Assembly (NCBI GenBank): GCA_963833505.1
Contig: CAWHYG010000005.1
Location: 434,001-498,000 of the forward strand
Direction: 5' to 3'
Source: CAWHYG01 sp963833505
Lineage (GTDB): Bacteria; Eisenbacteria; RBG-16-71-46; CAIMUX01
Length of the DNA: 64,000 nucleotides
Below are positions 26,680 through 36,105 of this stretch, one piece after another. Numbering within the stretch: position 1 is the stretch's first letter; every line of letters begins with the position of its first letter. Made by a program: the position numbers and the translations under genes. The notes under the pieces were generated by a model. The model had not been told where the DNA came from. It made no database searches and was given only the letters and a program-made list of their open reading frames with translations.

Positions 26680-27858
26680 CTACACATTGCGATTCTCCTC
26701 GTTCGCGTCCCGCGGGGTCCCAGGCGCAATGCGACTTTCCCCGACCTGCAGGGTCTCTGCCGGCAGCTCGATCTCGACCAGCGCTCCGCCCTCGGGATGG
26801 TTGCGCACCCGGATATGGCCGCCGTGCGATTCGGCGATGCGATGGGAGATGGCAAGCCCGAGACCCGTTCCCTGATCCCGGGAGGAGTAGAACGGCGTGA
26901 AGGCGTTTTCGAGCGCTTCCCGGGAAAATCCCGGTCCGGAGTCGCGCACCCGGATCAGACAGACGCCACCCCGCCGGACGCACTCCACCAGGACGGATCC
27001 TCCGGCGCCCGCGATCTGGCAGGCGTTGAGGAGGACATTCAGGAAGATCTGCCGGAGCTGCTCCCGGTCCCCCCAGATACGCAGGCCGGGATCTTCCGCC
27101 CGCAGCTCCAGCCGGATGTCTTGTCCTTCGCCTCGACCACGCAGGAGCGAGAAGACATCCTCGATCTCCGAGGCGATCTCGAACTCCCGCCGGTCGAGCG
27201 GTCGCGGCCGGGCGAAGGCCAGGAATCTCGTGAGAACCTGATTGAGCCGGACGGATTCGTCCATCAGGACCTGCAGCAACCGGTGTTTCGGATGCCCGGA
27301 CGGAAAGTCGTCGGCCAGAAGCTCGGCCGACCCCTTGATCGACGCCAGGGGATTGCGGATCTCATGCGCCAGACCCGCGGACAGGCGGCCGACGGCCGCG
27401 AGGCGCGCTTCGGTGATGAGGCGCTGTTCCGTCTGCTCGAGCCGGTCCAGGCTCGTCTTGAGACTCGCGGCCGATCCTTCAAGCTGCCGCTGCGTGCTGT
27501 GCAGCCTGGATACCAGGGCCCCGGTGAGGGTCCCGACGGCCACGTAGAGGAGCATCTCCAGGATTTTCTGCGTGGGAGTCGCAGGATCCATGGAGATGCG
27601 TCCGAAGGCGTGAGGGGCATAGGCGGCGCAGACCACGAGCGCTGCGACCAGGCCTCCCCAGAGTCCGTTGAGAAAGGCGGCCAGAATGATCGGAAGGTAG
27701 TAGAGACGCCGGAGGATGTCGTGCACCGGATGCGCATGCACGGGGGCAAGGTAATGGAGGAGTGAAATCCCAGCGATGGCCAGATAGACCAGCCCCACGT
27801 AGAGGCGGGAACGAGTCATCCTCGCGCCAGGCGCCTTCCTCATCGAGATTCGGTCCAT
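26680..27858 (-). CDS. Membrane sensor histidine kinase (NtrB-like)
   Basis: About 392 residues. The N-terminal membrane domain has four to five helices (LYVGLVYLAIAGISLLHYLAP, then ILAAFLNGLWGGLVAALVV, MLLYVAVGTLTGALV). A coiled segment, HisKA with the phospho-His in GLAHEIRNPL and a HATPase (NVLLNACQIAG, DSGPGF, GTGLGLAISHRI) follow. It should phosphorylate the adjacent sigma-54 regulator. Start choice is uncertain: ATGs at 27858, 27843 and 27819 are all possible and none has a strong ribosome site. It is divergent from the secreted-protein gene at 28248. Confidence 0.9.
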   Translation of the reverse strand: MDRISMRKAPGARMTRSRLYVGLVYLAIAGISLLHYLAPVHAHPVHDILRRLYYLPIILAAFLNGLWGGLVAALVVCAAYAPHAFGRISMDPATPTQKILEMLLYVAVGTLTGALVSRLHSTQRQLEGSAASLKTSLDRLEQTEQRLITEARLAAVGRLSAGLAHEIRNPLASIKGSAELLADDFPSGHPKHRLLQVLMDESVRLNQVLTRFLAFARPRPLDRREFEIASEIEDVFSLLRGRGEGQDIRLELRAEDPGLRIWGDREQLRQIFLNVLLNACQIAGAGGSVLVECVRRGGVCLIRVRDSGPGFSREALENAFTPFYSSRDQGTGLGLAISHRIAESHGGHIRVRNHPEGGALVEIELPAETLQVGESRIAPGTPRDANEENRNV

Positions 27859-28016
27859 CGCCGCATCGGTCCACGCATCGGTTCCTCTGCTGTAGAATAA
27901 TCCACGGAAACCCCGGCTATCGAGGAATATTCTCCCCCGACAGGCTCCGGTCAAGTTGAGAAGGATAGCAATTGGCCGATCGGGCGGTTTCATTTTCGGG
28001 CAGATGGTGTTGGTGG

Positions 28017-28045
28017 TTGACACGGCGCCGCGCTTCGCCTATCTT
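28017..28045 (+). promoter_or_regulatory. Sigma-70 promoter, TTGACA-N17-TATCTT
   Basis: Perfect -35 hexamer, 17-base spacer and a four-of-six -10 match, pointing toward the small secreted-protein gene 200 bases downstream. It lies in the divergent region shared with the kinase/regulator operon. Confidence 0.6.
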
Positions 28046-28247
28046 CGCGACCGATGAATCCGGTTTCGGCGGGATAGGTCCCATCCACTGGGACCGAGGG
28101 GCAAACCGAACCGGACCGATTCCCAAATAATCCTCGCTTGCGGCGACGCCCGCCTGGGAGAGCTCTAAGCGGATCATTCGATGGAGTGTCGTGCCCTGAA
28201 ACTCCAGCCGGCCTGCAGCAGTCCCGGCAGTGAGTGGGAGAAGTCGA

Positions 28248-28619
28248 ATGCAAGACATCATGGCTCCCGATCACGCACCCAACACCAAGCTTCGCGTTTT
28301 CAAACTAGGATGGCTCCTGATTCCGATCTGTCTTCTCGCATTCGGATCGGTGCGTCCGGCCCCGGCCCGGGTCGGGGGTCCGATGCATCCGGGCGATCCC
28401 CACGGCGGCGAGGGCACTCCCTATGAAGAACCGGAGTACATGCCGGTCACTCTCTCCGTTAGCGGTGCTCACAGCCCGCATGCTGTGACGGCGTCACCCG
28501 GAGCGCGGAATCCGGCGGGAAACCAGAGCCAGCAGCTTCCTGAAGGGAAGGTCGCTGGACTCGAAGTCTCGACGCTGATGTGGGTGGTTCAGTTCCTGGC
28601 GGCGGTTCGCCCGTTCTAG
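28248..28619 (+). CDS. Small secreted protein, possible pro-peptide
   Basis: 123 residues of unknown family. A basic N-terminus (KLRVFK), a hydrophobic core (LGWLLIPICLLAFGSV) and a likely cleavage after APA form a Sec signal peptide. The mature part is Pro/Gly/His-rich and ends in a hydrophobic stretch (STLMWVVQFLAAVRPF). The ATG at 28248 has GGGAGAAG at good spacing; a GTG at 28230 is the alternative. It sits 99 bases upstream of a TPR/HTH regulator on the same strand. A secreted peptide next to a TPR regulator recalls RRNPP-type signalling. That role is inference. Confidence 0.55.
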   Translation: MQDIMAPDHAPNTKLRVFKLGWLLIPICLLAFGSVRPAPARVGGPMHPGDPHGGEGTPYEEPEYMPVTLSVSGAHSPHAVTASPGARNPAGNQSQQLPEGKVAGLEVSTLMWVVQFLAAVRPF

Positions 28620-28635
28620 CAACCGCCCCGGATCT

Positions 28636-28698
28636 TTACGCGAGCGGGGAGTTTCAGACTCCGGCAGATCGTTACGCGAAGGGAGTTCCAGACTCCGG
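28636..28698 (+). repeat. Two direct repeats, each with a GGAGT/ACTCC hairpin, before the TPR regulator
   Basis: TTACGCGAGCGGGGAGTTTCAGACTCCGG-like units occur at 28636-28663 and 28672-28698. Each holds an inverted repeat GGAGT-N5-ACTCC. They fill the gap between the secreted-protein gene and the regulator's ribosome site, so they could be operators or RNA hairpins. Confidence 0.7.
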
Positions 28699-28718
28699 AA
28701 ACCTGGTTGGGAGGCGCC

Positions 28719-30545
28719 ATGGCGGTTCCAACTCCATCCAAAGGCCGTCGCTCCGCCGGTTCGATCAAGGACGGCAAGAACCTCATGGGTCGGCGGAGCG
28801 TGCTGGAGCTGGCGCGGATCTACGTGTCAGCCTCCGCCTACGGCGCCGCGCTCGGAGTCCTCGACCGGCTGGCTTTGAATTCATGGGACGAGGAAGCTCG
28901 TCTGCTCCGAGCGGAGTCGCTGCTCGGCGTCGGGCGCACGGCTGAGGCCGAAGAAATGGTCGGCCCGACCCTGATTCCGGGGTCGGACTCGGCTGCTTCA
29001 TCAGAGCGGCCCGGAACGGAAGCCCATCGCCAGGAAGCTCCGGCGGAGGGCTCGGCGGTCGGACCGGTCTTGCCCCTGTGGGAAGATCGCAAGGGAAGAC
29101 GGCGCGGTCCGAGCCGGCGGGAACGCCTGGCCCACTGGCGCTTCCTGCTTCAGCTCAGGATCCTGCATCGAACCGGGCGCTACCGTCATGTGATCGAGTT
29201 CGGCCGTGCCTTCTTCAGCGGTCGCGCTCCGCAGCCGAGCATCCTGGTCGCGCGGATCGCCACCGTGGTGGCCCAGTCGACGTTGGCGTTGCGGCAACCG
29301 GCCGTCGCCCGGGGCATCTACGAGGAGATCCTCGAGCTGTACAACCGGCTTCGGTATCCGGAAGGCGCCGCCGACACGCTGCTCGGCCTCGCGAACTCCC
29401 AGATGCTGGATTGCCACTGGGACGAAGCGGATGCGCTTTACCAGGAAGCGCGGTTCCGCTACGAAGACCTCGGCCAGTCGGACAAGGCCCTCGCCTGCCA
29501 TGTCAACCTCGGGGTTCTCAGAGGCAAACGCGGAGACCTTCCCGGCGGCCGGACCCTGCTTCTCCAGGCGCTTACGCGCTCGGGCCAGCTCGGGGATGCT
29601 CGCCGCGTGGTCACGATCGAGCTCGGGCTGGGCCTCATCGAAATGCGCCTCGGGGCCTTCCGGGCCGCCCGTTCCTATCTGCTCTCCGCGTTGCGGCGGG
29701 CGCGGCGGATCCGATCTCCCCGGTCACGAAGCCTCGCCTTCGAATTCCTCGGAGAGATGTTCCTCTACACCGGCGCCTTGAAGCGCGCGCGGGCCTGCCT
29801 TCAGGCCTCCCGGAAGATCGCGCTGACGCTGGCCCCGGAGGGCGATCTGCTTTTCGAGGCGCTCCGCCGGGAAGCGGAGGTCGCCCTGGTCCAGGGAGAC
29901 GCGGCGAGCGCGCGCCGTCTGTCCGCAGAAGCGCAGGAGATGGCGCGGGCGTTCGGCGATCCGTGCGAAGTCGCGGCCGCAGCCAGGATCCAGGCGGAGG
30001 TCGAAGCTCTGAGCGGCCGGCCGGCCAGGGCCCTCGAGATGATCGTGACGGCGCGCGACACGCTGGACCGTCTCGGGGAGACCTTCGAGCGGGCGCGTTT
30101 GGAGCTGTTGCGAATCCGGCTGGAAATCCGCCAGGGAACCATGTCCCCCGGACGGGCCCGGGAGCAGATCCACGATACCTGCCGGGCGTTCCTGGATCTT
30201 CCCGAGTCGCCGATCCGGCGCGAAGCCGACCGGATTCTGGCGGAGCTGGATGATGTTTCCGCGGATTTCACGCCGGCCGCAGTCGCGGAGCCTCCGATCT
30301 CGATTCCGATCGACGAGGCGCCCGGCCGGCCTGAGATCAAGCCGGTGTACAACCGGATCCGAACGGGCGAGTCCGATTCCGGGACGCCAGGACGCCGGGC
30401 CCTCGATCCTGAGGTGGTGTCCCGCATGCTCTCGACCAACGGCTGGAACGTCGCCGCCGCCGCTCGAGACCTCGGCGTGACCAGGGCGTCCCTCGACCGT
30501 TTCCTGCGCCGCCTGGACCTCCGGCGTCCGGCCGCGAACGCCTGA
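28719..30545 (+). CDS. TPR-repeat regulator with C-terminal Fis-type HTH
   Basis: About 608 residues, no membrane segment. A helical N-terminus is followed by TPR-like repeats from about residue 150 to 470 (for example YPEGAADTLLGLANSQMLDC and ALACHVNLGVLRGKRGDLP). A linker leads to a C-terminal HTH of the Fis/HTH_8 type (VSRMLSTNGWNVAAAARDL, then RASLDRFLRRLDL). The ATG at 28719 has GGGAGG 5 bases upstream. Domain order is reversed from Firmicute RRNPP sensors, which have an N-terminal HTH. A role as cytosolic ligand- or partner-sensing regulator is inferred. A low-complexity insert at about residues 95-120 echoes repeats in other genes here. Confidence 0.75.
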   Translation: MAVPTPSKGRRSAGSIKDGKNLMGRRSVLELARIYVSASAYGAALGVLDRLALNSWDEEARLLRAESLLGVGRTAEAEEMVGPTLIPGSDSAASSERPGTEAHRQEAPAEGSAVGPVLPLWEDRKGRRRGPSRRERLAHWRFLLQLRILHRTGRYRHVIEFGRAFFSGRAPQPSILVARIATVVAQSTLALRQPAVARGIYEEILELYNRLRYPEGAADTLLGLANSQMLDCHWDEADALYQEARFRYEDLGQSDKALACHVNLGVLRGKRGDLPGGRTLLLQALTRSGQLGDARRVVTIELGLGLIEMRLGAFRAARSYLLSALRRARRIRSPRSRSLAFEFLGEMFLYTGALKRARACLQASRKIALTLAPEGDLLFEALRREAEVALVQGDAASARRLSAEAQEMARAFGDPCEVAAAARIQAEVEALSGRPARALEMIVTARDTLDRLGETFERARLELLRIRLEIRQGTMSPGRAREQIHDTCRAFLDLPESPIRREADRILAELDDVSADFTPAAVAEPPISIPIDEAPGRPEIKPVYNRIRTGESDSGTPGRRALDPEVVSRMLSTNGWNVAAAARDLGVTRASLDRFLRRLDLRRPAANA

Positions 30546-30736
30546 TCGCGGGCCGCTCTCGAGGAAGAGCTTTCCCGGAGCGGCCGGAGCCCGGTGCCTG
30601 GAGCCCCGGGGTCGCGCCGGTGCCCTCTCCGCCGCCTGCTTGCTCTGCTTGCTCCACGTGGGTTGATTGGCGGAACCGCGAACCCTATGCTCGCCTCGTC
30701 CTGCAGTTCGCCGCGTTCGGGAGAGGAGGCGCGTCG

Positions 30737-31396
30737 ATGTTCCAGCCGATGGCTCGCGAGGCATTCGCGGCCTTTCATGAGGAGTTCCACGGGGACACCT
30801 GGGACGTCTGCGCCCGCTGTGGAGGCAAATGCGAGATCCACAGGATCGGAAGCCTCATGCCCGGCGAAGCGGAGTACATTGCGGAGGATCTCGGAATTGA
30901 CCTGAGGAGTTTCCGCGACACGTACCTCGACGGCATCAAGACTCCCTTCGGGATCGTGGATGTGCTCAAGCTCAGGCCCGGGTGTCCGTTCCTGAGCGCA
31001 GACTTCCGGTGCACGATTCCGGACGTCAAGGTCGTGCTCTGCGACGTCTATCCGGTCGTGTTCGAGGTGCACGGGGACATCGTGGAGTTCAGCCTCGACC
31101 CATGGTGTCCGATCGTCCGATTCGTGCCGGAGCTGGCTCGGATCATCGAGAGAACAGGCATCCCCGCAATTCGGAACCTGGGCGCGCCGGCGGATTGGTA
31201 TCGGGCGGTCGAGTCGTACGACGACTACTGCTTCGACTACAACCGGCTGTACGCGCGCCGGGCGGGGCGTTCGGAATATGTCGAGCTCACGCTCGATGAC
31301 GTCCTGCGGTGCCAGGCGGACGAGAGCGGTCTGCCGTCGCTCGGGCCGTCGGCTCGTCGGGTGGCCCCGTGTTCCAAGCTGGCTCGGGTGGACTAG
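30737..31396 (+). CDS. YkgJ-like cysteine-cluster protein
   Basis: 219 residues. Cysteines are arranged as CARCGGKC, then PGCPFLSADFRC and VVLCDVYP, the pattern of the UPF0153/YkgJ putative metal-binding family. The function is unknown; zinc or Fe-S binding is presumed. The ATG at 30737 has GAGGAGG upstream. An upstream extension in frame lacks a ribosome site. The C-terminal 15 residues are variable. It stands alone, convergent with the TPR membrane gene downstream. Confidence 0.7.
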   Translation: MFQPMAREAFAAFHEEFHGDTWDVCARCGGKCEIHRIGSLMPGEAEYIAEDLGIDLRSFRDTYLDGIKTPFGIVDVLKLRPGCPFLSADFRCTIPDVKVVLCDVYPVVFEVHGDIVEFSLDPWCPIVRFVPELARIIERTGIPAIRNLGAPADWYRAVESYDDYCFDYNRLYARRAGRSEYVELTLDDVLRCQADESGLPSLGPSARRVAPCSKLARVD

Positions 31397-31431
31397 ATTG
31401 GACGCTCGCCCCCGATCCTACTCAACACGGC

Positions 31432-33687
31432 TCACGGCTCGCTACCAGGAGTAGCCTCGGGATCCCGGCCTTCTCTCAGGAGCTGCACCCTCCGCAGCAG
31501 ATCCCGGGCGTCGGAATCATCCGGGTTTCGTTGAAGCACGATGCGGAGCTGCTCCTCCGCGTCGTCCAGGTTGCGTGGAGTCGGCCGTTCGCCGGCGTGT
31601 AACCGGGCCTCCGCTTCCGAAACCGAAGCCGCCGCCAGACCCAGCCGAAGCGCGGGGTCATCCTGCTCTTCCAGCGCGCGCCGGAACACGGCCGCAGCCT
31701 CCTCGAACCGGCCGGACGCCATCCAGGCGACCGCCAGATCACGCCGGATGGGCAGGTGCGGGTTGAGATTCAAGGCCTGGGCCAGGGCCCGGGCGGCGAC
31801 GTCGAACCGATCCGCGGCCAGGGCGCAACGGCCGAGGGCGGCCCACAAAGAAGCGTCGGCCGGCAGGACCGTGGTCAATTCCTGATAAAGCTCCGCGGCC
31901 CGGGCCGGTTCATTCTCCCATTCGAGGATCTGGGCGAGGTGCTGTTTCACCGCATAATCCTGCGGATCGGCCCTGAGCGCCGCCTCCCAGGCCGTGCGCG
32001 CGGCGTCATACTGCCGGCGGGCCAGATCGGCCTTGCCCTCAGCGGCATACATGGTGCCCAGGTTCACCCGGAATCGGGGATTGTCAGGGCCGGTGTCGAC
32101 GCAGCGCTCATACATCCGGACCGCCTGGTCGATGTCCCCTTGGTCCCGAAAGTGCTGGCCCAACGCCTCGTAGGCATAGGGCTGGGCCGGATCGCCGAAA
32201 TCCCGGGCGGCATCGGTGAGCCACCGCCCCGAATCCTGATCGCGGTGGACCAGCAGGACCCAGAGAAGAGTGATCAGCGCGGAGGCGAGCAGCGCGCCGG
32301 CGATCTTCGGAGGTGCGGGATTGCTTAGCGCGGAACCCGCCCCGGGCGGCACCGCAGGCTGGGTGCGGCCGGACCGGACCCGTGCCGCGAGCACCACGGC
32401 AGGCCGGGCTCGGCCGGCCCAGATCAGCGCCGCGAGAATCACCAGCCCCGAGGACTGGGCCGCGAGAAGATCCCAGTCACGGGCGGTGCCGAGTTCTCGT
32501 TCCAGAAGGATGTTGAGGACCACCCAGACAACCGCCTGTATAAGCAGGAACTGAACCGCCGGTTCCGCGATCCGTCGCCGGACGGCGCGCGGGTGGCTGA
32601 TCAGGAGCCAGCCGGGGACGGGCACGGTCAGGAGGGCGAGATTCAACAGGTCCTTTCCGTTGCCCAGGGAGAAAAGCGCGTGCGGGCCGAACCAGGGGAT
32701 GAAGATGCGGCGGGCCTCGTCGTGTCCCAGGAATCCGCGGAGCACCCATCGCTGATCGCGGCCCAGAACGAGATGAACCAGGATCCAGATCAAAACCGGC
32801 GCCACCGAAGGCAGGATCAGGGCCGCCCACCGGCGTTTCCAGGAAGGTTCCGGGGCGCGCAGGGCGAGATAGAGCAGGGCCGGAGCCGAGAAGATGGCGG
32901 TGAGCTGGAAGAAGACCGCGAGCGCGAAGAGAGCTCCCGCCCACCAGAGCGGGGCCCGTCCCTCCAGAACCAGGATCCCGGCCAGGCCGAAGGCCATGAG
33001 AAAGGCCAGAACGAAGCTGTACGCCTCGACGTACCCGAAGAAGAGGACGATGGAGGACGTGCCGAGGAGAAAGCCGAGGACGAGGAGCTTCCGCCGGGGC
33101 TCCCAGGAAAGCCTCCTCGTGAGGCTCAGGGTCAGGAAGATCCCCAGCATTCCCGCCACGATCGAGCCAGCCCGGAACGTCGTCAGCACGTCGAGCGCGC
33201 GCCATCGGACCAACACCCGATAGAGCCAGGAGGCGATCGCGTAGTGCATGTCGTCGTATCCGTGGAACGGGATGCCTTCGCCCGTCAGATTGCCGAACAA
33301 AAGACCATCCCCGAGAAAATTGGATCGGGAGCGGAGAAGAAAGAACAGGAGACCGGCGAGGAGGCTGAGAAGCCACGGCGCGGACCCGGAATCGAGTACG
33401 TAACGAGCGGCTTTCTCGCGGATGGTGCCGCGCTGCGGTGTAGCCGCACGATCGTCCGCGGTCGCTGTGGAAGAGCGATCGGGCTTCGGCCCAGGCCGGC
33501 CGAAGGCCAGGAAGATGGCGAACGCGGCTCCGGCAATCCACACCCACAGGACCTGATGGGGCAGATAGGCCAGCTCATTGAATCCCCAGGCGCCGGGACC
33601 GGGAAGGAATGCCCCGGCTACACAAACGAGAAGAAGGGCTGCCACGCCCAGCCGAAAAACCGTGTCCTCCGTGAGTGTCGGCTTCAT
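31432..33687 (-). CDS. Polytopic membrane protein with C-terminal TPR domain
   Basis: 751 residues. About ten hydrophobic helices occupy residues 10-490 and five or so TPR units follow (YEALGQHFRDQGDIDQAVRM, RVNLGTMYAAEGKADLARRQ and others). The acidic FLGDGLLFGN loop and the overall layout suggest a GT-C-like or O-antigen-ligase-like enzyme, but I cannot name a family. The ATG at 33687 lies 32 bases after the upstream gene, which has the same architecture, so the two probably form an operon. A short Pro/Ala insert lies before the last helix. Confidence 0.7.
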   Translation of the reverse strand: MKPTLTEDTVFRLGVAALLLVCVAGAFLPGPGAWGFNELAYLPHQVLWVWIAGAAFAIFLAFGRPGPKPDRSSTATADDRAATPQRGTIREKAARYVLDSGSAPWLLSLLAGLLFFLLRSRSNFLGDGLLFGNLTGEGIPFHGYDDMHYAIASWLYRVLVRWRALDVLTTFRAGSIVAGMLGIFLTLSLTRRLSWEPRRKLLVLGFLLGTSSIVLFFGYVEAYSFVLAFLMAFGLAGILVLEGRAPLWWAGALFALAVFFQLTAIFSAPALLYLALRAPEPSWKRRWAALILPSVAPVLIWILVHLVLGRDQRWVLRGFLGHDEARRIFIPWFGPHALFSLGNGKDLLNLALLTVPVPGWLLISHPRAVRRRIAEPAVQFLLIQAVVWVVLNILLERELGTARDWDLLAAQSSGLVILAALIWAGRARPAVVLAARVRSGRTQPAVPPGAGSALSNPAPPKIAGALLASALITLLWVLLVHRDQDSGRWLTDAARDFGDPAQPYAYEALGQHFRDQGDIDQAVRMYERCVDTGPDNPRFRVNLGTMYAAEGKADLARRQYDAARTAWEAALRADPQDYAVKQHLAQILEWENEPARAAELYQELTTVLPADASLWAALGRCALAADRFDVAARALAQALNLNPHLPIRRDLAVAWMASGRFEEAAAVFRRALEEQDDPALRLGLAAASVSEAEARLHAGERPTPRNLDDAEEQLRIVLQRNPDDSDARDLLRRVQLLREGRDPEATPGSEP

Positions 33688-33719
33688 GATCGCCGGACCC
33701 GCTGTACCTTCCGCCCGCG

Positions 33720-35822
33720 TCAGGGTTGTGCTCCGAGCGCGGCCAGTCCCTGCCGGGCCCGCTCGAACCCCGGGTGGTCCCGAAGAACCTCTCGGAACTC
33801 GCTGATGGCGTCCTCCTTCCGGCCGGTTCGCGCAAGGGCGACCGCCAGATCCGACCGATAGCTCGGATCGGATGGTTCGAGACGAACCGCTTCGCGGAAC
33901 TCGTCCAGCGCCCGGCCGTCCTGTCCAAGCTGGCCGTAGACCGCCCCAAGATCATAGTGGGTCGGCGCGGAATCCGGCATTCTTGCCAGCGCGCCCCGGA
34001 AGGCCTCCACGGCCTCCGCCGGGCGGCCCATCTGGACCAGCGCGACCCCGATCCCGTGCCAGGCCTCTCCTCCTTCCGGCCACAGACCCAGCGACCGGTG
34101 ATAGGCCGTGAGGGCCGCCGCGTGGTCTCCGTGGTCGTCCAGGCGCTGGCCGAGTTGAAAGAGGTCGTGAGCCCGAGCCTTCGCGACCGGATAGGAAGGA
34201 AGCAGCCACTCCACTCCGGCAATCACCGGCACGGCGAGCGCGATCATGCGGAACCGGCGCGAGCGCGCCATCCCGATGAGCTGCTCCAGCCCGACTGCGG
34301 CCGGCCCGATGAAACCCGCCAGAAAGGGAACGCGGTATCGTCCGGTCGCGAAGAACAGGACGGTGGAGACCCATCCGACCGCGATCAGCGTGAGCCAGGG
34401 GGCCGCAGCTCTCTTCTTCCAGGTCAGGATGATTCCCAGGACAGCCAGCGGAAGGATCCAGGAGAAGCCGATGAAGGCGACGCGAAGGACCGGCGCATCG
34501 CCACGGAGCGCATCGAAGTTCTCGATCTGCGGGATCTCGCGCGGCGAGAGGTAAAGAAGCGCCTTTCGTCCGAAAAGCCACAGCGCCTGGGCCGGCTCGT
34601 TCCGGATGAAGGCGAGGGACCGACCCATCCAGAACCGTGAGGACTCCTCCAGGCTGAGAGGGCGCCCGGCCGCGCGCGAGGCCGAGCTCGCCGCGGTGAA
34701 ATCAGAGGACAGGTCGATCTCCGGCGGCTGACTGTAGATGCCGCGGGCCGCCGGGTTGTTGCCGAGGAAGAAGTTCAAGCCTCCGTTCGTCGTGGTCAGC
34801 GCCGGATGGCCGGTCGCACGGGTCTGATGAACCGCCACGGGAAGAAGAGCCAGGGCCGTACCGGCAAGAATGAAGGCCGTTCGGGCTGCGAGTCCCGCAG
34901 GCTTCCCGCGGGGCGGAACTTGATTCGGAGCGCAGGACGCGATCCCGGCGCGAGGGGGCCGGCCGGCGGGCGCATTCTCGGAGCGAACAGGCCCGGTGGG
35001 GGCGATTTCGGCGTGAGCGGGCCGACCGGCGGAAGCTTTTTCAGAGCGAACGGGCCGGCCGGCTGGGGCGTTCTCGGGCCGAGCGGGCCGCCCGGCGGTG
35101 CGCGTCAACCACAGGGACAGGATCGCGCCGGCCGGCAGGAGCAGAAAGACTCCGCGGCCGATCGCCAGAAGACCGCAGAGGACGCCGAAGACGAGGTCTT
35201 TGACCCGGCTCTCGTGGCTCTCCGGCCGCGGCCAGGACCAGAGCGCTCCGGCCGCCAGGAAAAGGAGAAGCGACTCGGTCAGGACCAGGCTCTCCATGGC
35301 GAGGATCGGTCCACAAAAGACATAGAGACCGGCCGCGAGGCAGGCGGAGACGTTCCCGAAATCCCGGCGGACGGCGGCCATCAGCAACCCCAGGGTACCC
35401 AGGCCGAGGGCGGATTGCAGAACCTGCACGGTCAGGGTCGAGGGAGGCGCGATCCGAAAAAGGATCGAGAGCAGCGCCGGATAGAGCGGCGTCATGAAAA
35501 ACGGTCCCGCCGGCCACGCGCCGCCCTGACTCAGTGTCCGGGCCAGATCGAGATAGATCCTGCCGTCGAGGATTGGTTCGCTGATCCGAAGGTCGCGGGA
35601 AAGCGCGAGCACGCTCCAGATTCGAAAAGCCGCCGCGGCGGCCATCAGGCTGACCAGGATCCAGAGTCCGGAGGAGCCGAGAGGTCTCTTCGGGTCGATC
35701 ACCCGAAACGGGACGCGATCCCCTGAGCCCGGATCGCGGGAAGCCGAATCGATCCGCGCTCCGGCGGACGGCTGGAGTCGGGACCGCTTCCGGATCCCGG
35801 CAAGGTCGAGAAAGGCAGCCAC
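33720..35822 (-). CDS. GT-C-like glycosyltransferase with C-terminal TPR domain
   Basis: About 700 residues. The first loop after TM1 carries LDGRIYLDLARTL and TPLYPALLS, resembling the acidic catalytic loop of PMT/ArnT-type GT-C enzymes that use polyprenyl-linked sugars. Multiple helices follow, then TPRs (AWHGIGVALVQMGRPAEAVE, HYDLGAVYGQLGQDGRALDE). The start is unclear: GTG at 35822 or 35702, or TTG at 35912. Five 11-residue repeats expand one loop. It is upstream of a second TM/TPR gene. The acceptor could be protein or lipid; nothing here decides. Confidence 0.65.
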   Translation of the reverse strand: MAAFLDLAGIRKRSRLQPSAGARIDSASRDPGSGDRVPFRVIDPKRPLGSSGLWILVSLMAAAAAFRIWSVLALSRDLRISEPILDGRIYLDLARTLSQGGAWPAGPFFMTPLYPALLSILFRIAPPSTLTVQVLQSALGLGTLGLLMAAVRRDFGNVSACLAAGLYVFCGPILAMESLVLTESLLLFLAAGALWSWPRPESHESRVKDLVFGVLCGLLAIGRGVFLLLPAGAILSLWLTRTAGRPARPENAPAGRPVRSEKASAGRPAHAEIAPTGPVRSENAPAGRPPRAGIASCAPNQVPPRGKPAGLAARTAFILAGTALALLPVAVHQTRATGHPALTTTNGGLNFFLGNNPAARGIYSQPPEIDLSSDFTAASSASRAAGRPLSLEESSRFWMGRSLAFIRNEPAQALWLFGRKALLYLSPREIPQIENFDALRGDAPVLRVAFIGFSWILPLAVLGIILTWKKRAAAPWLTLIAVGWVSTVLFFATGRYRVPFLAGFIGPAAVGLEQLIGMARSRRFRMIALAVPVIAGVEWLLPSYPVAKARAHDLFQLGQRLDDHGDHAAALTAYHRSLGLWPEGGEAWHGIGVALVQMGRPAEAVEAFRGALARMPDSAPTHYDLGAVYGQLGQDGRALDEFREAVRLEPSDPSYRSDLAVALARTGRKEDAISEFREVLRDHPGFERARQGLAALGAQP
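34935..35096 (-). repeat. 33-bp tandem repeat x5 in the GT-C-like gene
   Basis: Units encode AGRP.R.E.AP; the fourth is one codon shorter. They lie between predicted helices, as in the TMTC-like gene. Confidence 0.85.
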
Positions 35823-36105
35823 GTTCCGAGAATAGGATGACGGATGCGCCGTGGCCAGTCCCGGTGGCCTGCTGTTGCGGGTCAGCCTGCGAGGGTCAAC
35901 GCCCGAAATCAAATGACCGGTTACCCGGCGCGGCGCCGTTCCGGGCCTACGGCTGCCGGGACCTCGCTATCCGGATCTGCCTGCAATGGCCGCGCTGTCC
36001 ATGAGTGCGTTGCGCTTCCCCTCACTCCTCGACATACTGCAGGCAGCATGCCTGAACAACGCGGGCGGGTCTGGAAGATTCAATAGGGTAAAAGGGAGGC
36101 GCAAC

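Noticed and set aside
25115..28250. Search for sigma-54 (-24/-12) promoters near the NtrC-type pair
   Set aside because: No site with correct GG-N10-GC spacing and good flanks was found by eye.
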